Shown here: piece after piece, positions 6,740 to 11,724 of the stretch
How the letters are laid out: each line of letters opens with the position of its first letter
Numbering within the stretch: the first letter of the stretch is position 1
Assembly: GCA_003024985.2 (NCBI GenBank)
Contig: PXIH01S0004399.1
Direction: 5' to 3' (one strand)
DNA: 11,724 nucleotides
From: Euperipatoides rowelli
Taxonomy: Eukaryota > Onychophora > Udeonychophora > Euonychophora > Peripatopsidae
The notes under the pieces: generated by a model
The model's database searches: none
Told to the model about the DNA's origin: nothing
The model's input: only the letters and a program-made list of their open reading frames with translations
Translations under genes and position numbers: made by a program

Positions 6740-7395
6740 TATGCTTAAATTCTTCATATAGTTTTCATAAATCAACAGCTAACAGGTCATATGACATATG
6801 AATATATTCATTAGACATCCTATCAATGTACGATTACTATTTATATAATTAGATCAAGAAGGATTAGTAAGCAGGCAAGCCATTCATAACCTATCTGGCT
6901 GCAATTCAGAGATTTCAACCGTGGTCATAACTTGGATATTAAATCGGCCATAGCGTTTGATCTAGTTGAGTTAGAATCTGGATTTTTTTTTAATCAAATC
7001 CCACATCCTTTCTCTATCATTCTAAATAAGTGGTTTTAATTAATATTAATCAGAAGATTTTCAAAACCTCTGATCTTTAGACCCTATTTTTTACATGTAT
7101 TGCATTCTATGCCTCTGGTGATCAAAATACGCAACTCTATCATTGAAAATGCTATTCTTGGATTTGGTAAGTTTACCGTGTTTGGGAATCTTTAAAATTC
7201 TTAATATTAAACAAATTTTAATGGGAAAAAAATTACATATACTTATTAAAGACAATATAAACTATATAAAAACAAAAAAAAAATAGACTTTAATTCCAAT
7301 TATTTTTAAAGATATGATATTAGCTTTTTTGAAAATGAAAATCAGTTACTCCAATCCATTTGACTGTACTTTATCAATTATAATAAAAGGCTAAC
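6740..7395 (-). repeat. Right arm of the large inverted repeat
   Basis: It pairs with about 5930-6500. Near 7151 the match breaks, then resumes at about 7288 with ttccaattatttttaaagat. The outer end (ttatcaattataata...aaggcta, 7371-7392) matches the outer end of the left arm. Confidence 0.85.
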
Positions 7396-7419
7396 ACAGC
7401 TCTTCACTTTTATATATAC

Positions 7420-7640
7420 ATGTGGATGTCAAGGGATTGTGGTCTTGTGGGGGTAAGCTTGGCCACCAAGCACTGCCTTAACATACACTGTGTGTCAGAG
7501 TTCGAGTCTCACAGGTTTTACCAACAAATCCGGGTCCTTTTTTTCACTAGGGACCTGACTGTATTAAGTAATACAAATTTGATCAATTTGGAAAAGAAAA
7601 ATAATGTATTTTTCATTAAAAGAAACTGTTTCAGCAAATT
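7420..7640 (+). mobile_element. tRNA-like SINE head
   Basis: An A-box-like tggtcttgtgg lies at 7440-7450 and a strong B box gagttcgagtc at 7498-7508, about 47 bp apart, which fits a tRNA-derived Pol III promoter. The rest of the head does not match families A to C. The following 130 bp is AT-rich and ends in an A-run near 7644-7654 that could be the tail. It lies between the large inverted repeat and the first recognisable retroelement sequence, so it may have inserted into or truncated the retrotransposon. No target-site duplication was found. The open frame at 7420-7644 has no protein-like features. Confidence 0.6.
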
Positions 7641-7663
7641 TTAATAAAAAAAAATATGCACGA

Positions 7664-8215
7664 GCAAAAATGTAAACACTGCCTGGAGGTTTGCATTTAG
7701 ATAAAATTTGTAAATTTAAGAATGCTACTTGTCATTTCTTCAAAAAAATTGAGACATTTTAAACCAGTGTGTAGATTTCTTAAAAAGATTGAAGGAACTG
7801 TAAACAAGACAGATTATCTTGAACTGACTAATTTTGATAAGACTAGCTAAAATGAAAGTATAAACAAAGTTGGAAATGAAAAGGCTATTCCTTTTATTCT
7901 AAGCTCTTATGAAACTATAAACATGACTTCGAATTCAAAACCTCTTATTTTAAATGTAACTGTTAATGGAAAGCAGATAGACTTTGAATTGGATATAGGT
8001 TCTTCTTTGATAAGTTGAATCCCGATGTTTTGGTTTAAACCACTGTGGCCAACAGGAAAATTAGTACTACAATAATTCTTAAAGCTTTTGATCATTTAAT
8101 CAAACCAGTAAGCATTAAAAAAGTCAATGCCCAGTTTAAAAAACAATACTGCACATAGTCTTGAACTATTTGTGACAGATGTGGGAAGCACTGCATTTAC
8201 TTGGAAGATCATGGT
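7664..8215 (+). pseudogene. Retroelement nucleocapsid and protease remnant
   Basis: Two CCHC-like zinc knuckles survive in pieces. CKHC is read in frame 3 at 7671-7682, then CKFKNATCHF in frame 2 from 7709, then KPVCR back in frame 3 from 7761. Known function: these knuckles bind the element's RNA in Gag. Frame 3 then runs past a stop at 7848 into a retropepsin segment. ELDIGSS at 7986-8006 corresponds to the usual DTGSS active site, with the Thr changed to Ile. A stop follows at 8016. The second protease landmark, LLGRSW (8197-8214), matches the usual LLGRDW and lies in frame 1. The protease cleaves the polyprotein as a dimer in intact elements; here the active-site change and frame breaks make it inactive. 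Confidence 0.85.
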
Positions 8216-8341
8216 TCAGTGTGCTGGGTTTAAAAACATACCTAGGAAAAGACATTAACTCTTTAGAATATGCAAATGAAAAATTAAATATATTTTTAAA
8301 ACAGTTCAAAAGTTATTTGCAAATGAACTTGGTTGCATAAA

Positions 8342-9005
8342 AGGAATTGAAGCAATTTTATTTTTAAAAAAAGATTCAGTCCCAAAATTTGGTAAATATA
8401 GGAAAGTACCTTTCCCTCTAATTCCAGCTGTGGAGGAGGAACTTAATAAGCTTGAAAGTCAAGGCATAATTACACCAATTAAATTCTCAAAGTGGGCTGC
8501 TCCGATCATGCCGATTTAAAAACAAATGGAAGCCTGAGAATATGTGGGGATTACTGCATCGGATTGAATAAAAACTTGGAAGTTAATCATTATCTGCTTC
8601 CAATTATCAATGGATTTTTAAGTAAACTAAAATAATGGCGGAGTTATTTTCAGTAACTTAGCCCAGGCCTATCATCAAATACGTATGGAAGCCAAGTCTA
8701 GCGAACTTTTAACAATCAATGCACACCTCAAACTGTTTAGCATTAATAGACTTCCTTTTGGAATTTCTTCAGTGCCTGCAATATTCCAAAGTGTAATGAA
8801 CACAATTCTTAAAAGTGTAAATAAAACAGTTAATGTTGTGTGTTACCTGGATGATATTCTTATAAGTAGTAAGGATTTAAATACTCATTTCTCTGATTTA
8901 AAACAAGTTTTAGAAACTTTAAAAAAAAACGGAATACGTTTAGATGAGGAAAAATGTAAATTCTGTAAGGGCACATCATTAATAAAAATGGAAAACTGTC
9001 AATAG
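8342..9005 (+). pseudogene. Retroelement reverse transcriptase remnant
   Basis: The segment begins with PKFGKYRKVPFPL and continues to LESQGIITPI...KWAAPI (frame 3, stop at 8517). It shifts to frame 2 for LRICGDY (about 8534-8554), then returns to frame 3 from about 8637 to the stop at 9003. Family landmarks follow: AYHQI (8667-8681), NRLPFGIS (8748-8771), AIFQ, and the catalytic YLDDIL at 8844-8861, a YxDD box carrying two of the three metal-binding aspartates. The block that normally holds the first aspartate (LDLS before AYQQI) reads FSNLAQAYHQI, so about two residues including that aspartate are missing. The 5' frames and the lost residue indicate a dead enzyme. The last 106-codon open stretch is the longest uninterrupted coding piece in the window. 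Confidence 0.92.
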
Positions 9006-9639
9006 CAAAAAAAAAATCAAAGCTATTAAGGAGGCACCAACCCTACAAACATTGACCAACTTTGTTTCTTTTTAAGACTTTTGAGTTATTACTGGAAGTG
9101 AATTAAATAAATTACTAACCAAAGGATATAAATGGAACTGGAATGAAAGCTGTGAAAAACAATTTGAATTAATTAAAAGGGAATTGACCTCCACAAAACA
9201 TTTAACCCATTACAACCCATAGCTTGAATTAATTATGGCTACAGATGCGTCACCTTATGGTGTGGGGGCAATCTTGTCACATCGTTTTAAGGACAATTCT
9301 GAAAAGCCAATTATGTTTGCTTCATGGAGCCTAAATTCTACTGAAAGAAAATGCTCTCAATTGGACTGAGAAGCATTTGGAATAATTTTTGGAATTAAAA
9401 AGTTTCATAAGTATATTTATGGTAGAAGGTTCTCTGTATATACTGACCATATACCCCTAACCTACATCTTTAACTAAGAAAAGGAAATACCTATTTTGGC
9501 CGCTAGCCGCCTGCAAAGATGGGCGATTATACTATCAAATTATGATTATAACATAATATATAAGCCGTCAAAGGAAAATAGCAACACAGATGCTTTGCCT
9601 AGACTCCTACTTCCAGATAATTCTGGGACTAAGGAATAA
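9006..9639 (+). pseudogene. Retroelement connection region and RNase H remnant
   Basis: From about 9007 a segment SIAKKKSK continues the reverse transcriptase in a shifted frame, and SYYWK marks the connection to RNase H. Frame 1 then reads KGYKWNWNE, MATDASPYGVGAILSH (first catalytic Asp at 9244-9246), SLNSTERKCSQLD, then FHKYIYGRRF and YTDH (Asp at 9445-9447). It ends with SRLQRWAIILSNYDYNIIY and NTDALPR before a stop at 9637. In-frame stops at 9220, 9367 and 9475 break it. RNase H degrades the RNA strand of the RNA-DNA hybrid in intact elements. The glutamate expected in the EAF block is retained just after the 9367 stop. Confidence 0.9.
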
Positions 9640-11034
9640 AAAATTAAAAATGTCTACACAAGGTAACAGAAGATGAATTTCCCTTTACAAAGGAAGACAT
9701 TGCTTTAGCAACACTCAAGGACCAACAACTGAAATAAATAACAGATTATTTAATTAATGGTTGGCCGAACAAGGAAAACAAGGACCTTTGTGAAAAAAAC
9801 TTTTCATTAAAACAAGAACAGCTCTCTATACAGGACGGTTGTCTCTTATGGGCCTCAGAGTCATAATTCCTTGTAGCCTAAAACAATCTGTGTTAAAAGA
9901 GCTACATAGAGGACTTAACAAAAATGTTAAAATGAAACTGTTAGCATGATTTTCTTGTTGGTGGCACAACATTGATAAGGACATTGATCAAGTATCAAAA
10001 AAATGCCGCAGCTATCAATTAAACCAAAAGGATTCTGCTAAAGTCACTGTACACTCTTGGAAATGTCCAAAAGGATCATGGTTACATTTTACTTACTGAT
10101 GTATTGGGACCATATTTAAATAAGTTATTTCTAGTAATGGTCGATAGTTTTTCCAAATGGCCACAGCTGAAGATCCTTAATAGGGCAAACTCTGAAACCA
10201 TCATGTATATCTTAGAAGATTATTTCTCTAACTATGGTTACCCGAAACAACTTTTGTCGGACAATGACACTCCTTTTACTTCTGATGATTTTAATTTTTT
10301 TTTGCAGGAATAGAGGTATATCCCATACCAAATCAGCCCCTCTCTATCCTGCAAGCAATGGTCAGGCGGAGAACTTTGTTGAAATTGCCAAAACCTTCTT
10401 AAAAATAAAGAAGAGATTTGAATGAAAATAATCTACAAGTGGAAATCAACAAGTTTTTATTCACTTATAGAAGCACTCCCCATTGTACCTTAAAAGTGTC
10501 ACCGGCTGAGCTTTTCTTTGGTAGGAAACTAATAAGCCGATTACAGAAAATCAACCATCTACCCATAATTCCTCAGAAATCATTAAAAAATAAATACACT
10601 GAAGGACAACATATTCTTATAAAAAAATTACAGTAAACTTCATAAAACAAAATGGGTTGAAGCCAAAATTAAAAAGATACTGTCACCAGTAACTTTCCTG
10701 GTACAGATCAAGAATGATGGCCAAGCATTTAAAAAGCACTTTAATCAGATAAGACCTTTGTACTTAACCCCAGATAGCACTCCAGAACCCGAGCCTGTGT
10801 CAGACAATGATACCAACTTGTCTCCTGGATTATGATCCTTTAGTCAGGAGGGAAAGTAATGTACCACATACAGGCACTCTACCACCAGCATCACCTCCCA
10901 TAATTAGCCTAGAAGCTGGAACGTCATCACACAACAAGATACGGTACCGGTATAGGAAAACCAGTACTCTGATCAAACCAACACACTACCTGGCCCGAAA
11001 TAGAAAACCTCCCGACCGCTTCCAGCTCTCTTGA
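9640..11034 (+). pseudogene. Retroelement integrase remnant with C-terminal tail
   Basis: The N-terminal zinc finger (frame 2, from about 9899) reads ELHRGL, a stop at 9947, SCWWHNID, then CRSYQLN. One histidine and the last cysteine of the HHCC motif (CRSY instead of CxxC) are lost. The catalytic core starts in frame 3: TDVLGP with Asp at 10098-10100 and LLSDND with Asp at 10260-10262. It slips to frame 1 after a T-run near 10300 and reaches NGQAEN with Glu at 10369-10371. The spacing fits D(53)D(35)E. A frame-2 piece (10418-10636) contains YRSTPH and SPAELFFGR. The GPY/F-like module KWVEAKIKKILSPVTFLVQI follows in frame 3 from about 10647. A frame-1 C-terminus ends in RKPPDRFQLS with a stop at 11032. 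There is no chromodomain and no env. Confidence 0.9.
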
Positions 11035-11047
11035 GGGGGGGGGGATA
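11033..11047 (+). promoter_or_regulatory. Polypurine tract of the LTR retrotransposon
   Basis: A run of ten G at 11035-11044 with flanking A, directly after the integrase stop codon and just before the 3' LTR. In this family it primes plus-strand DNA synthesis. The few bases between it and the proposed TG start of the LTR make the boundary uncertain by several bases. Confidence 0.75.
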
Positions 11048-11049
11048 GC

Positions 11050-11249
11050 TGTTATCTATTGACATACAGCAAAACATTGTAATGATTACTTATCATACAA
11101 TTAATTGCCACAGGCAAACATATAGGCTTTGTTCGGATAATCTCAGAACAGATTACTATTATGTCTTTGAGCAATCCTGTAATGAAGTGTTTATCCTCTT
11201 ATCAGTTTAGATAGTTAAATAAATGTTAGTAGTTGTATTCTGTTACNCA
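11050..11249 (+). repeat. 3' LTR (about 200 bp)
   Basis: It starts at a TG dinucleotide (tgttatctattg) just after the polypurine tract and is proposed to end at ncagaatt, with CA at 11248-11249. A polyadenylation signal AATAAA lies at 11218-11223, about 25 bases before the proposed end. The length of about 200 bp suits short-LTR Gypsy elements. No partner LTR is present upstream in the window, so the 3' boundary rests only on the TG...CA rule and is not certain. Confidence 0.65.
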
Positions 11250-11724
11250 GAATTGCATACCATTTGTTTCTTTTCTAAATTTTGGAACCCACCATCTCTA
11301 ATATAATATGCTGTGACAAAATTACATTTTAATGACGTCATTTATTATGTCATTTACTATACATTTTTCATCTAAAAATGTGATTGGCTTTAGTTTTACT
11401 CTACTAGACTTTTGAATTTTTCATTTTATCACAAAAATCAGGCAAGAAACTTTAATTTATGATAAAAGCTGCTGTAACATTTCATAATCCAGTAATCAAT
11501 TTTTATTATCAAATACACAGAATTAAATGGATGTAATAATATTATTTTAAATACGAATATAGAATAAAAATATATAGACCCTAACCCAAAAGTTTTACGA
11601 GTAATTAAAATGGATAAGAAATATTTTTTAACAATATTGATTTTGCACTTTTTTTTAAAAAAAAAGATTTAACAAAAATTCTTAGTGTTAACAAACAAAA
11701 CAATAAATAAATAAATAAAAAGAA
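11250..11724. other. AT-rich flank, no gene supported
   Basis: No coding or RNA gene is seen. A perfect 8-bp palindrome tgacgtca, identical to a cAMP-response element core, lies at about 11333-11340. It is an isolated match with no gene nearby. The window ends in a (aaat)n simple repeat (about 11702-11718) that could be the tail of another short element, but no head is recognisable. Confidence 0.5.

Larger units (their letters stand above)
5930..7395. mobile_element. Large inverted-repeat element (fold-back or gutted DNA transposon)
   Basis: The left half (about 5930-6500) and right half (about 6740-7395) are diverged reverse complements. Clear anchors are gatcaccagaggcat at 6128-6142 with atgcctctggtgatc at 7109-7123, gtcatatgac at 6447-6456 with 6786-6795, and gattggagttac near 6043 with its partner near 7345. 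Homology also covers the segments ccgatttaatat / atattaaatcgg and accacttatttagaatgatagagaaagg / its complement. The axis is near 6621-6625, and the central 240 bp is unpaired. No transposase frame is recognisable. The right arm has about 135 extra bases (7151-7288) and the left arm an extra A-rich segment around 5965-6030. Ends are approximate and no target-site duplication was confirmed. Substitutions and indels between the arms suggest some age. Confidence 0.85.
7650..11249 (+). mobile_element. Degenerate 5'-truncated Ty3/Gypsy LTR retrotransposon
   Basis: The domain order is zinc knuckles, protease, reverse transcriptase, RNase H, integrase, polypurine tract and 3' LTR. Reverse transcriptase before integrase is the Ty3/Gypsy order, not Ty1/Copia. 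The CKFK...C knuckle, the RKVPFPL and WAAPI strings in the reverse transcriptase, and the IN-to-LTR layout without env resemble Mag/K02A2.6-like elements; the clade is an inference. The upstream part of gag, the primer-binding site and the 5' LTR are absent; I could not find the LTR start sequence anywhere upstream. Reading moves among all three frames with many stops, so this copy makes no functional polyprotein. Confidence 0.93.

Noticed and set aside
7420-7644. Open frame of 74 codons just upstream of the retroelement, considered as gag
   Set aside because: It covers a tRNA-like head with A and B boxes. No capsid-like features are visible and it is not in continuous frame with the zinc knuckles.
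11035-11249. An env gene after integrase, which would make the element an endogenous retrovirus
   Set aside because: The integrase stop codon at 11032 is followed at once by the polypurine tract and LTR, leaving no room for env.
11333-11340. tgacgtca palindrome as a cAMP-response element
   Set aside because: A single 8-bp match with no TATA-like or gene context nearby. It is noted in the flank entry but not called as regulatory.

Overview
The window looks like intergenic, transposon-rich DNA from an AT-rich invertebrate animal genome. The evidence is several tRNA-derived SINEs with Pol III A and B boxes and target-site duplications, a decayed Ty3/Gypsy LTR retrotransposon, long fold-back repeats, and no intact host gene. 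Three single N positions (3604, 3621, 11247), two of them in G-runs, suggest a draft assembly. I cannot place the organism more closely; a mollusc or chelicerate would be unsurprising, but that is a guess.

Layout. 1-970 is AT-rich DNA with no convincing gene. 970-1652 holds a minus-strand SINE (family B) split by a plus-strand SINE (family C) with a perfect 14-bp target-site duplication. 1703-2075 is a SINE of family A, and 2154-2511 is another minus-strand family B SINE. 2520-3910 is mostly unassigned, but holds a nearly perfect 127-bp hairpin (3193-3319) and a G-rich tract with two Ns. 4043-4424 (family B) and 4475-4819 (family A) are plus-strand SINEs, each with its own target-site duplication. 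5614-5878 is a minus-strand tRNA-like SINE. 5930-7395 is a large inverted repeat with arms of roughly 500-650 bp, probably a fold-back element or a gutted DNA transposon. 7420-7640 carries another tRNA-like head.

7650-11249 is a 5'-truncated, frameshifted Ty3/Gypsy element. In order it shows nucleocapsid zinc knuckles, protease, reverse transcriptase, RNase H, integrase, a polypurine tract and a 3' LTR of about 200 bp. Gag upstream of the knuckles, the primer-binding site and the 5' LTR are missing. Stops, frame changes and lost catalytic residues show it is dead. 11250-11724 is AT-rich flank.

Nothing here forms a working host pathway. The main interest lies in the SINEs: families B and C share a 3' tail, families A and B share a polypyrimidine-AG block like a 3' splice site, and the nesting gives relative ages. 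The hairpin and the long inverted repeat are the other structures of note. All alignments were made by eye.
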